Source: Pseudomonas cichorii (GTDB taxonomy: Bacteria > Pseudomonadota > Gammaproteobacteria > Pseudomonadales > Pseudomonadaceae). From it: a stretch of 64,000 nucleotides of DNA. Numbering within the stretch: the stretch's first letter is position 1; every line of letters starts with the position of its first letter. Positions 54,578-62,802 of this stretch are shown here, in pieces. Where the stretch lies: positions 744,001 to 808,000 of the forward strand of contig NZ_CP074349.1 of NCBI RefSeq assembly GCF_018343775.1. The letters run 5' to 3'. The position numbers and the translations under genes are program-made. A model generated the notes under the pieces. The model did not search any database and was not told the origin of the DNA. It worked only from the letters and a program-made list of their open reading frames with translations.

Positions 54578-54806
54578 TGTACGCATCTCCATTTTGTAAG
54601 GTGAGCAGATGCCGAGTCACCGGCACGGAAAGTTGACGCACGAAATCCTGCGCCGAAAATGCCGATTGAGCTACAAAAAATTACATATCCCGATGAGCGT
54701 GTTTCATCTCCCTTGATCGGGATCAACTTGTTGATAACATCCAGCGGCAAGGGTGCCGGAAACGGTACTGTTCGGGACCGGGCAAACCACAAGGACAGGT
54801 CTGATA

Positions 54807-55406
54807 ATGGCCAATGAAAGCCAGCCGCATATCCATCGCCAGACGCTCAGCATCACCCGCCAGGGCAGAGAACGTCTCAATGGCCATACCGGGCAGGTTA
54901 TCTGGTTGACCGGTCTGTCGGGCTCCGGCAAATCGACCCTGGCCAATGCCCTGGAGCAGGTTCTGCATGCCGAGGGCAAACGGACTTACGTGCTCGATGG
55001 CGACAACGTTCGTCAGGGATTGAACCGGGACCTTGGGTTCAGCGACGCAGACCGGGTGGAAAACATTCGCCGGGTCGCGGAAGTGGCCCGCTTGATGATG
55101 GATGCCGGGCTCATCGTGATTACGGCGTTTATCTCGCCCTTTCACCGGGAGCGGGAAATGGCCCGGCAGGTGATTGGTGAGGACGACTTCACAGAGGTTT
55201 ATGTGAGCACGCCAATCCAGGTGTGCGAAGAGCGTGACCCCAAGGGGCTGTACAAGAAGGCCCGCCGCGGGCTGATCCCGAACATGACCGGTATCGATAG
55301 CGTCTATGAAGCACCGCACAGTGCCACTGTGACGATCGATACCTCCGAGCTTGCGGTGCCAGAAGCCGTCAACCGGGTTCTGGCCTCGATCAGAACGCCA
55401 GCTTGA
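54807..55406 (+). CDS. cysC: Adenylylsulfate (APS) kinase CysC
   Basis: This 199-residue enzyme phosphorylates APS to PAPS. Walker A is GLSGSGKS (residues 36-43). [33 protein letters not shown] and [13 protein letters not shown] are the APS-binding and lid motifs. ATG 54807 follows AAGGACAGG. It is a stand-alone kinase rather than a CysNC fusion, and no cysD/cysN is nearby, so it may serve a dedicated sulfation route. It overlaps the convergent TauE/SafE gene by 17 bp. Confidence 0.93.
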   Translation: MANESQPHIHRQTLSITRQGRERLNGHTGQVIWLTGLSGSGKSTLANALEQVLHAEGKRTYVLDGDNVRQGLNRDLGFSDADRVENIRRVAEVARLMMDAGLIVITAFISPFHREREMARQVIGEDDFTEVYVSTPIQVCEERDPKGLYKKARRGLIPNMTGIDSVYEAPHSATVTIDTSELAVPEAVNRVLASIRTPA

Positions 55407-56175
55407 AGCCGATCATCCCCAGCATGATTGCCAGGAAGGGCCGCAGCAGGTCGTCGGATATGCGCCCGGCCATGTGGCTGCCCAGGTAAATGCCGGGCAA
55501 TGAGCCCATTAACAGCCAGGCCAGTAACTCCCAGTTCATGTTGCCCATACTGGCATGCCCAAGGCCTGCGACCAGCGTAAGCGGCACGGCATGCGCGATT
55601 TCCGTGCCCACCAGACGCCGGGTGGCCAGCAAGGGATAAAGAATGAACAGCGCCACTGTGCCCAGTGCGCCAGCGCCAATGGACGTCAAGGCCACCATGG
55701 TGCCAAGGATCAGCCCGGTCACCACCGTCAGAACGTTCAGTTTAGAGCCGCTGAAGAACGAAACTCCGTCGCCGCGACTGTGGGCAAAGGCCAGGAGTTT
55801 TTTCTTGAACAGTACGGCCATGGCCGTCAGAAGAAGGACGATGCCAAGCGCCTGCTTGATGATTGCATTCAGGGCATCGGGTGCCGAGTCCAGAGTGCTC
55901 AGAAACCATAACGTCATCAACACCGCCGGTACGCTGCCCAGGGTCAGCCAGCCGGTGATCTTCCAGTCGATGTTGTCGTTCTTTTTGTGAACCACCACGC
56001 CACCGGCCTTGGTGATCGCGGCATAGAGCAGGTCTGTGCCCACGGCGGTCGCCGGATTGATGCCGAACCAGAGCAGAATGGGCGTCATCAATGAACCCCC
56101 ACCTACGCCTGTCATCCCGACAATGAAACCGACCACCAAACCCGCTACTACAAAACCCAGACCGCCGACGTCCAT
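55390..56175 (-). CDS. TauE/SafE-family permease (second copy)
   Basis: This is a membrane protein of about 261 residues. The family half-motifs are [20 protein letters not shown] in the first half and [20 protein letters not shown] in the second, with eight hydrophobic segments. It probably exports or imports sulfite or a related anion. Being tail-to-tail and overlapping with cysC suggests, but does not prove, a sulfur-linked role. ATG 56175 has a weak CAGGG site. ATG 56223 would add 16 residues and lacks any site. Confidence 0.87.
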   Translation of the reverse strand: MDVGGLGFVVAGLVVGFIVGMTGVGGGSLMTPILLWFGINPATAVGTDLLYAAITKAGGVVVHKKNDNIDWKITGWLTLGSVPAVLMTLWFLSTLDSAPDALNAIIKQALGIVLLLTAMAVLFKKKLLAFAHSRGDGVSFFSGSKLNVLTVVTGLILGTMVALTSIGAGALGTVALFILYPLLATRRLVGTEIAHAVPLTLVAGLGHASMGNMNWELLAWLLMGSLPGIYLGSHMAGRISDDLLRPFLAIMLGMIGFKLAF

Positions 56176-56277
56176 ATATGACCCTGTAAGACCTGTTGTC
56201 AGGTAAAAACCGGCGGGCAGCATAACGATTTATGTTCTGAGCGGTTATGAATATGTGGTCTAAGGTTATAACCGTTT

Positions 56278-58089
56278 TTACAGGATCCGGATTTCAGGCG
56301 GCGCGTCGACAGCGATTTGCATGACCTGGCTGGGTTGCAACCAGTTCAGCAGAGCGTCTGCTTCCATAGGTCTGGCAATCAGATAGCCTTGCCCTTCATC
56401 GCAGCCCCATTGCTTGACCAGTTTACGGGCGGCCTCTGTCTCGATACCTTCGGCCACCACGCAATAGCACAGCTTCTTGGCCAGGCCGATCAAGGCCTTG
56501 ACCAGGCGCTGGTCCGCTTCTTCAACGTTGAGGTTGCGCATCAGTGACTGGTCAATCTTCACGGTTGTGGCAGGTAATTGCCGCAGGTAGTTCCAGTTGC
56601 TGTAGCCCGTGCCGAAGTCATCGATGGCGATATGCATGCCCAGTTCGCGTAAGCGTTCCAGTTGGCTGCGGACTTCTGTCGGGTTCTGCATCAACGCGCT
56701 TTCGGTGAATTCCAGCTCGAAGAGTGAAGGAGAAATGTCATGCTTTTTCAGCAGCCAGATCACCCGGTCAGTGAACACTGGCCCTGTCAGGTCGTCAGGC
56801 GTCACGTTGATTGCTACACGGATATCGAAACCTTTGCGCTGCCAGCTGGCAGCCTGTTCAACGGCCGTCTGCAACACCCACAGGCTCAGGGGACGCATGA
56901 GCGCGGTCTTTTCAGCCAGGGGAATGAACTCGGCAGGCCCGATGGGGCCCAGTGTCGGATGAACCCAGCGCAGCAGCGCCTCGACCGATGTGCATTCACC
57001 TGAGGCCAGATCAACGCGTGGCTGATAAACCAGACGCAATTGATCGTGGGCATGCACGGCACTGGTCAGTGAGCCGAGAAGCTGGAACGAGCGTTGTTGG
57101 GTCGCGTCCATGTGCGGTTCGTACAAGGCCCAGCCAACCTGACGAGCGCGGGCATCGTCGGCGGCACTGATGACCAGGCGCACCCAGTCCTGCTCCTCTG
57201 CCTGACCACCCGGCAGAGGCACAATCCCAAGGCCGACCTGCAACTGCACCGGAATGCCGTGGCATATCACGGGAGACTGAAGGTCTTCGAGAATGGCGCT
57301 GTAGATCGACTCATCCGGCATATCGCCCGGCAACTGAAAGCCGAAGCGCGTAGGGCTCACCTTATACAGCGGGCATTCTGACGGCAGCATGGCCTGCAGA
57401 CGGTTTCTCATCGCCACGATCAGATCCTGAGCGAAGTTGTAGCCCAAGGCTTTGACGATATCGTTGAGGAATTCGGGAGTGATCATGTCGACGGCCACCA
57501 GGCGCATCTCTTTACCGGCTTTGAGCGTCAGAAGAATGTCTTCTTCAAGGCGCAGACGGTTGTAGAGTCCGGTGGTCTGATCGACGAAGCAACTGCGGCG
57601 CAGATCGACGATACGTTTCATCACCAGCCCGGCCAGACGCTTGAGCATCAACGCATCGCGCTCGCTCATGGCCTCGCGAGGCACCGTGTCGATGACGCAG
57701 AGCGTGCCCAGCGCAATACCGTCGTCGGTAATCAGAGGTGCGCCGGCGTAGTAACGAATGCCCGGTTCCCCGGTCACGAGGCCGTTGTCCTTGAAGCGCT
57801 CATCAAGGGTGGCGTCGACCACTTCCAGCGAGGCGTCCGTGAGAATCGCATAGGCGCAGAACGAGACATCACGCGGCGTTTCCTGAGCCTGCAGACCAAC
57901 CCGTGCGCGGAACCACTGTCGATGTTCGTCGACGATGGAAATCAGCACGATGGGAGCCTGGAAGAACTCGGCGGTCATCGCCACGATCTCCTCGAAGACA
58001 TCATCCACCGTGTTTTCAAGCACGCACAGTTCGGTAATACGCAACAAACGTTGCGTTTCGTTCAGCGGAAGAGGGGCGCCGGTGCTCAT
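56278..58089 (-). CDS. GAF - degenerate GGDEF - EAL protein (c-di-GMP phosphodiesterase)
   Basis: This is a 603-residue cytosolic signalling protein. A GAF domain (about residues 20-165, RITELCVLENTVDDVFEEIV, RVGLQAQETPRDVSFCAYAI) is followed by a GGDEF-like domain. That domain keeps DQTTGLYNRLRL but has lost the GGDEF signature, with SPTRFGFQLPG in its place. The EAL domain (E370-A-L) retains the residues expected for catalysis: EALLRW, RVAINVTPDDL, ELEFTES, IAIDDFGTGYSN, TVKIDQS, VVAEGIET and GQGYLIARP. It is therefore predicted to hydrolyse c-di-GMP under control of the GAF ligand. Confidence 0.92.
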   Translation of the reverse strand: MSTGAPLPLNETQRLLRITELCVLENTVDDVFEEIVAMTAEFFQAPIVLISIVDEHRQWFRARVGLQAQETPRDVSFCAYAILTDASLEVVDATLDERFKDNGLVTGEPGIRYYAGAPLITDDGIALGTLCVIDTVPREAMSERDALMLKRLAGLVMKRIVDLRRSCFVDQTTGLYNRLRLEEDILLTLKAGKEMRLVAVDMITPEFLNDIVKALGYNFAQDLIVAMRNRLQAMLPSECPLYKVSPTRFGFQLPGDMPDESIYSAILEDLQSPVICHGIPVQLQVGLGIVPLPGGQAEEQDWVRLVISAADDARARQVGWALYEPHMDATQQRSFQLLGSLTSAVHAHDQLRLVYQPRVDLASGECTSVEALLRWVHPTLGPIGPAEFIPLAEKTALMRPLSLWVLQTAVEQAASWQRKGFDIRVAINVTPDDLTGPVFTDRVIWLLKKHDISPSLFELEFTESALMQNPTEVRSQLERLRELGMHIAIDDFGTGYSNWNYLRQLPATTVKIDQSLMRNLNVEEADQRLVKALIGLAKKLCYCVVAEGIETEAARKLVKQWGCDEGQGYLIARPMEADALLNWLQPSQVMQIAVDAPPEIRIL

Positions 58090-58375
58090 AGAACTCTCGA
58101 ATCAACGGGGTGGTGACTAATTGCCACTACGCAGTGGTCACTCTATCAGACACTGGTGCCACTGTTTTGATCACCGAGTAACAAGGTTTTCCGAAGAAAA
58201 ATATTTCCACCTCCGGTAAACCTACACGCCTTGATAGCCTTGGCCTGTAGCTATGGAGTTCAGTGCTGACCACTCGTCGAAGAGAAGCGGCTTTCATGGA
58301 TCGACAGATTTTCCCTTTCCTCTCAATAAATACGACACGCACTAAAGCGGTCGATGAAGCCTGGAGGATAGGGAG

Positions 58376-58486
58376 ATGGCTAGCACTGGAGACAACAATC
58401 CCGGCCATTTCGCCAGGGATTCTGAAAAGGCTTCTGAAGCGGGCAAGAAGGGTGGGCAGAGCAGTAATAAAGGCAGTGATGAGTAA
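58376..58486 (+). CDS. KGG-motif stress-type small protein
   Basis: This is a 36-codon gene running ATG GCT AGC ... TAA. The product begins MASTGDNNPGHFARDSEKAS and continues EAGKKGGQSSNKGSDE, matching the YciG/YmdF (con-10/KGG) family of very small hydrophilic stress-induced proteins. The ribosome site GGAGG (58363-58367) lies 8 bases upstream. It sits in an otherwise empty 515-bp gap between two minus-strand genes. The family is linked to stationary-phase/general stress and swarming in enterics. The role here is inferred. Confidence 0.8.
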   Translation: MASTGDNNPGHFARDSEKASEAGKKGGQSSNKGSDE

Positions 58487-58604
58487 ATGTGAAGGACCGG
58501 GCAGGAAACGTGATTGTTTCTCTTGCTCGCTGTAGGCGGCTATGGACTCGTCGTCCGCCTGAATGCCCGTATCGCAGAAGCGGTGCGGGCGTTGGTCTTT
58601 ATCT

Positions 58605-59258
58605 TTACGCGACAGGGACCTCTTCCAGTACCAGCACCACGCCAGGGAAGTGATTGATGTCATTACTCCATGATTCCGTGCCTGTTCCTGGAAAGGTGTA
58701 GGCATAGGCAATGTTTCGTTGTGTGTCGCCGATAAACGTATTCTGACTGTCCAGCCACTCCTTGAGTCGCCCTCGCAAGTCTTCCTCCGTCATGCCTTGA
58801 ACCTCTGCTTTCGGCAGGAACGGCACGATAAAGGTCGCGGCGAAATGACGGCCAGCCTCTCCTTTCTTGAGTGCCAGCGCATCTTTTCTTGCTGCATCCA
58901 TTGCGACTTTCACGACATCCGGCCCGTCGAGTCTTTGCCAGGCATGCTTGGCCTCGAAAGCGAAATCCTCGTGGTGATTGCTGATGTAAAGGTCGCAGCG
59001 TCCACGCCCACCTGTTTCGGGCTGATCTATATGTGAGGTCGTGGGGCGATGTTTGCGTGTGGGATATTCCTCGAGCGCCACCCAGCCAATTGACCATGCC
59101 GCGCCGGCCAGTGTGCTGATATTGGCGCGTTCGTTATGCCACCAGCAGTTATCGTTAGTCAGCATGTCGATATAGCGCTGGACCGAGCCCAGCCATGCGC
59201 TTAGTAATTGCCTGATAGCGGCATCGCCATTCTCCGGGAGAACGGCTTTGGACCACAT
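58605..59258 (-). CDS. Unrecognised protein with possible PD-(D/E)XK nuclease core
   Basis: This 217-residue soluble protein was not recognised as a named family. GRCDLYI...DFAFEAKHAW places D89, E102 and K104 (with E63 upstream) in the order E...D...ExK of the PD-(D/E)XK restriction-like fold, so a nuclease or nuclease-derived role is possible. ATG 59258 is chosen as start. The frame is open to a GTG at 59312, but that region is made of a decayed REP sequence (CGCGAATGAA). No methyltransferase or toxin partner is adjacent. Confidence 0.65.
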   Translation of the reverse strand: MWSKAVLPENGDAAIRQLLSAWLGSVQRYIDMLTNDNCWWHNERANISTLAGAAWSIGWVALEEYPTRKHRPTTSHIDQPETGGRGRCDLYISNHHEDFAFEAKHAWQRLDGPDVVKVAMDAARKDALALKKGEAGRHFAATFIVPFLPKAEVQGMTEEDLRGRLKEWLDSQNTFIGDTQRNIAYAYTFPGTGTESWSNDINHFPGVVLVLEEVPVA

Positions 59259-59313
59259 ATCAGATGCCCGGGCAGGAGCTAATTGGGCAGCGCTCCGTTC
59301 ATTCGCGAACACC

Positions 59314-59817
59314 TTAACAGCTCATCTCCACCTGACCTTCCAGCAACTGCTCATGGGCATACAGCGTGCTGCCCAGCAATGTGCAGAAGACCTTCAAGGT
59401 ATCGACGGTCTCCGGATTGCCAAGCTTGGCCGGCAACGGATCGAGCCCGCACAAGGTGCCGAAGAACACGCCATTGGGAAAAATGATCGGCATGGAAAAG
59501 TAGCTCTGGAACCCGTAGAGCTTCGGCACCGGATGGTTGGCATAGACGGGGTCCGTCGCCACTTCGTCGATCATTACGATATGGCGACTGGCGCGGATCT
59601 CGTTGCAGATGGTGGTTTCAATCTCAAGCTCGTGACCAGGCTCGACACCAAACTGGATTTCGTCGCAGACCGCACAGGCGGTCCAGTTGGTTTCGGTCAC
59701 CTTGGCGATGGCAGCAAATCTCAAACCGGTCAGCCGCGTCACCAGCTTCAAGAGGCTGGATGTCGCTTCTATTTCACTGATTACGGCCAGTTCTGCTGCC
59801 GTCAATGTGCTGTTCAA
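59314..59817 (-). CDS. Stand-alone GAF-domain protein
   Basis: This is a 167-residue single GAF domain. SLLKLVTRLTGLRFAAIAKV, FGVEPGHELEIETTICNEIR, YGFQSYFSMPIIFPNGVFFG and TLCGLDPLPAKL are typical of signalling GAF domains that bind small molecules or tetrapyrrole-like ligands. It has no output domain, so it must act through a partner. The start is uncertain: TTG 59817 has GGAG 9 bases upstream, while TTG 59832 has no site. Confidence 0.82.
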   Translation of the reverse strand: MNSTLTAAELAVISEIEATSSLLKLVTRLTGLRFAAIAKVTETNWTACAVCDEIQFGVEPGHELEIETTICNEIRASRHIVMIDEVATDPVYANHPVPKLYGFQSYFSMPIIFPNGVFFGTLCGLDPLPAKLGNPETVDTLKVFCTLLGSTLYAHEQLLEGQVEMSC

Positions 59818-59950
59818 AATGCTGTACTCCAAGGCGTAGCGGTATATCGAGCCTGTTGATTTTCAGTGTGCCATTGCGGCTGGGCTGATCGTGACATATT
59901 TGCTCAAAGGCTTCATGGCTTATTAACACCAGACGACAAGCTGCCACGTC

Positions 59951-59989
59951 AAAACAGCAAAAGCCGGCGCGTCAGGAAGACGTGCCGGC
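59951..59989 (-). terminator. Terminator of the isochorismatase-family gene
   Basis: On the minus strand GCCGGCACGTC (59989-59979) pairs with GACGCGCCGGC (59973-59963) with one mismatch around a 5-base loop, followed by TTTTGCTGTTTT. It lies about 18 bp after the hydrolase stop. Confidence 0.8.
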
Positions 59990-60006
59990 CTTGTTGCGAT
60001 CGGTTA

Positions 60007-60651
60007 TCAGGAAACGGTCCGCTGCGGTGCTTTGTGCACCATGGTGTAGGCGTAGTCGACGCCCATGCCGTAAGCACCACTGTGCTCCAGAACCAGCGCC
60101 ATGACGGCGTCGTAGGTTTCTTTGTGCGCCCAGTCACGCTGGTACTCGAGCAGCACTTGTTGCCAGGTTACAGGAATCGCGCCGGCCTGCACCATGCGCT
60201 GTACCGACATGTCGTGAGCTTCCTTGGTCGTACCGCCCGAGGCGTCGGTGACGATGTAGACATCGTAGCCTTCGGCCATGGCTTCCAGCGCCGGGAACGT
60301 CAGGCAGACCTCGGTCCACAGTGCGGCAATGATCAGCTTCTTGCGGCCAGTGGCCTTGACCGCTTCAACCAGTTTCTTGTCTTCCCAGGAGTTCATCGAA
60401 GTGCGCTCGATGGGCTGTTGATCGGGGAACACACCCAGCAGCTCTGGCCAGATGTAACCGCTGAAGCTTTCGGTTTCCACCGACGTCAGGATGGTCGGCA
60501 CGTTGAACAGCCTGGCGGCCTTGGCCAGGCCCACGGTGTTGTTCTTCAGTGTCTGGCGGTCGATCGATTGCACGCCGAAAGCCATTTGTGGCTGATGGTC
60601 GATCAGGATCAGTGCAGAGTTGGTCGGGTTCAGCAGTTCGAGTTTGGACAT
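60007..60651 (-). CDS. Isochorismatase-family hydrolase (YcaC-like)
   Basis: This 214-residue cysteine hydrolase has ALILIDHQPQMAFGV with the catalytic Asp, a conserved Lys in the RKKLIIAALWTEVCLTFPAL region, and the nucleophile Cys in TEVCLTF. YIVTDASGGTTKEAHD follows. It is close to YcaC, whose physiological substrate is unknown. It is divergent from a LysR gene with 161 bp between, a usual regulator-target layout. A clear terminator follows. Confidence 0.9.
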   Translation of the reverse strand: MSKLELLNPTNSALILIDHQPQMAFGVQSIDRQTLKNNTVGLAKAARLFNVPTILTSVETESFSGYIWPELLGVFPDQQPIERTSMNSWEDKKLVEAVKATGRKKLIIAALWTEVCLTFPALEAMAEGYDVYIVTDASGGTTKEAHDMSVQRMVQAGAIPVTWQQVLLEYQRDWAHKETYDAVMALVLEHSGAYGMGVDYAYTMVHKAPQRTVS

Positions 60652-60812
60652 GATGATTTCCTTTCAAGTTGAGTCAGTACGAATCGTTAAAGGGTTAGCC
60701 GCTTTGCCTGTCTTGGCGTTTGCTTGCTGGCTTGGGAGTAAATTTACGGGCTGGCAGTTGTTGAGACAATTCCCTAAAATCGAGACTCATTGTTTCCAGA
60801 AAAGGGACATTC

Positions 60813-61697
60813 ATGGATCGCATCGACTGCATGCGTACATTCGTTGCCACAGTGAACGCCAATGGCTTCGCTGCGGCGGCTCGGGTGCTGGATGTACCGC
60901 GCTCGAAAGTCAGCAAGCAGATCCAGGCCCTGGAAGAAAACCTGGGCGTGCAACTGCTGTTGCGGACGACGCGCAGCCTGCATCTGACTGAAGCGGGGGC
61001 CGAGTACTACGATGCCTGTCGTGAAGTACTGGCGTCGCTGGATGAAGCCGAGCAGCGGGCGCGCAGTGGGCTGGGGGAGGTGCAGGGTGTGTTGCGGGTC
61101 AACGCGCCCATGTCATTCGGGCTGTGCCGGTTGGGGCCATTGATTCCCAAATTCCATGAGCAACACCCCAAGGTGGAGTTGCAACTGGTGTTCAGCGACC
61201 AGCAGGTTGATCCGGTCAAGGGCGGCTTCGATGTGACCATCCGTATCGCCAGCCTGGCGGATTCCTCCATGGTTGCCCGCCATCTCGCCCCGGCACCTCG
61301 CATGTTGGTGGCGTCACCCGCTTATCTGGCTCGCGCAGGAACTCCGCAAGTTCCCCGCGACCTGGCGGCGCATCAGTGCCTGAACTACGGCTACCTGCAA
61401 AGCGGCGTCAGCCTGCAACTGAGCAACGGCAAGGAAACCCAGAAAGTCCATGTCACCGGCCCGCTGCACGCCAACAACGGCGACCTGTTGGCGCAAGCGG
61501 CAGAGGCGGGTATGGGCATCGCTTTGCTGCCGACCTTCATCGTCGAAAAGGCTGTGGAGCAAGGACGACTGATCCCGGTGATGTGCGACTGGCAGGCTCC
61601 GCCGATTTCCATCAATGCGGTGTATCCGTCCGCCCGGCGTGTGCCTTTGAAGACCCGAGCGTTTCTGGATTTTCTGGTGCATGAGTTGAGTGATTGA
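60813..61697 (+). CDS. LysR-type regulator (CrgA-like subgroup)
   Basis: This 294-residue regulator has an N-terminal HTH (DCMRTFVATVNANGFAAAAR, VLDVPRSKVSKQIQALEENL, RTTRSLHLTEAG). An effector domain follows (LGEVQGVLRVNAPMSFGLCR, GGFDVTIRIASLADSSMVAR). ATG 60813 follows AAAGGGA. It is divergent from the YcaC-like hydrolase, its probable target. Confidence 0.93.
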   Translation: MDRIDCMRTFVATVNANGFAAAARVLDVPRSKVSKQIQALEENLGVQLLLRTTRSLHLTEAGAEYYDACREVLASLDEAEQRARSGLGEVQGVLRVNAPMSFGLCRLGPLIPKFHEQHPKVELQLVFSDQQVDPVKGGFDVTIRIASLADSSMVARHLAPAPRMLVASPAYLARAGTPQVPRDLAAHQCLNYGYLQSGVSLQLSNGKETQKVHVTGPLHANNGDLLAQAAEAGMGIALLPTFIVEKAVEQGRLIPVMCDWQAPPISINAVYPSARRVPLKTRAFLDFLVHELSD

Positions 61698-61754
61698 GTC
61701 GTTGGAGCGTCATGCATGGCTGCCCGAGAGTGAGGCTCGCGCAGCCATACTCGA

Positions 61755-62216
61755 TCAGGCGCAGGGGTGGGCCACCAACAGGCTGACACTGCTCATGCGA
61801 GAGACGTCGTCTATGGCCGTATCCGCAGGCAGCGTCCGCCAGTCGACGGTCAGGCAGATTGCATTCACTGGCTGATTTCTTTCGACGCCTACCGGCCTGC
61901 CGAAGTCAAAGCGATACATGGCTTGTGTAGTGTTCATCGGTTTGACGCTTTGGGACCCACTCAGAGTCCTCCTGACCATATCGGGTATCAGATTGTTCGG
62001 TATCGTGAAATGCGTCGGGCTTTGATAACTGAACATGCCCTGGTCTCGAGTGCGCTTCCAGAGTTGCTGCCATTGAGAGCTTCCTGCCGAAGCATCGAGT
62101 GTTGCTCCATAGGCCTGCAATGTCTGCTGCGAGACTTCCTCAGTGCCCAATGCATGGGCAGTGCTGCTGAGCAGTCCGAACAAGACAAAAGATACTGCAA
62201 CCGCGGGATACTGCAT
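61755..62216 (-). CDS. Exported protein of unknown function
   Basis: This 153-residue protein has a signal peptide (AVAVSFVLFGLLSSTAHALG, cleavage near residue 22). The mature part (SQQTLQAYGATLDASAGSSQ, THFTIPNNLIPDMVRRTLSG, VNAICLTVDWRTLPADTAID) was not recognised. Two Cys (AICLTV and the C-terminal HPCA) could form a disulfide. ATG 62216 follows GGAG. Confidence 0.65.
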   Translation of the reverse strand: MQYPAVAVSFVLFGLLSSTAHALGTEEVSQQTLQAYGATLDASAGSSQWQQLWKRTRDQGMFSYQSPTHFTIPNNLIPDMVRRTLSGSQSVKPMNTTQAMYRFDFGRPVGVERNQPVNAICLTVDWRTLPADTAIDDVSRMSSVSLLVAHPCA

Positions 62217-62433
62217 GGCTGACTCCTTGTTGGTCGTGGCCCTGTTGACGGGCAGGAGAGAGGCTAGCAGGCGGGTAGAGGGTTTTCATGCACAGGCCCA
62301 AGCGGTCGAAATTTTCTCGGAAATTCCATTCAAGGGAAAGACAGGCCTCTTGCTATTGGGGCTATGCAGCGCGGGTTTGTGACGAACTGATTGTGGGATG
62401 CGATGTCTCACAGCCACTTCGGAGTTTCTTTTT

Positions 62434-62793
62434 ATGGAAAAAATCAATCCTTTACCTCGCATGCGTGCATTCGCCGCGACAGTATTCTGCCTGCTTTTTG
62501 TCCTGCCCGCTGAGCGCTCTTTCGCCAGTGAGCAGCCGGTCGAGCCTGACCCCGCACCTGCCAAATCCATTCACGGCAAGATAACCGTATACGGTTGCTA
62601 CGCCGCCCGAGCCTCTGCGCTGCTTGGCGAAGAATTCACTCCGGAAAACAGAAGAGAGATCGAGCGACTCGCCCGTGCGCCCAGCTCGCGCATCACCTCA
62701 AGCGGTGGCCCCAGAGACCTGAGCTACAGCCCGTTGCGGCTGAACATCGAGGTCAACGGGCAGAACCGCATCGAGGACATTTACTGCCAGTAA
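62434..62793 (+). CDS. Exported small protein resembling peptidase inhibitor family I78
   Basis: This 119-residue protein has a signal peptide (AFAATVFCLLFVLP, cleavage near FAS, residue 32). The mature part has the I78-inhibitor pattern. C55 (YGCYAARASALLGEEF) and C118 (IEDIYCQ) could pair as a disulfide. RITSSGGPRDLSYSPLRLNI with EVNGQNRIEDI parallels the family's arginine, glycine and DYRPDRLN-V stretch. It is probably a periplasmic or secreted inhibitor of serine proteases. The assignment is by pattern only. ATG 62434 has GGAG about 10 bases upstream. The longer frame to 62398 would spoil the signal peptide. Confidence 0.6.
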   Translation: MEKINPLPRMRAFAATVFCLLFVLPAERSFASEQPVEPDPAPAKSIHGKITVYGCYAARASALLGEEFTPENRREIERLARAPSSRITSSGGPRDLSYSPLRLNIEVNGQNRIEDIYCQ

Positions 62794-62802
62794 CACGCAC
62801 GT

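Noticed and set aside
56242..56279. Hairpin CGGTTAT...ATAACCG followed by TTTTTA, containing the palindrome GGTTATAACC
   Set aside because: It is oriented as a plus-strand terminator, but the nearest plus-strand gene ends over 800 bp away. An operator role for the TauE/SafE gene is possible but not supportable.
59259..59312. N-terminal extension of the PD-(D/E)XK-like gene to a GTG start
   Set aside because: The extension translates a decayed REP sequence and has no ribosome site, so the start was placed at ATG 59258.
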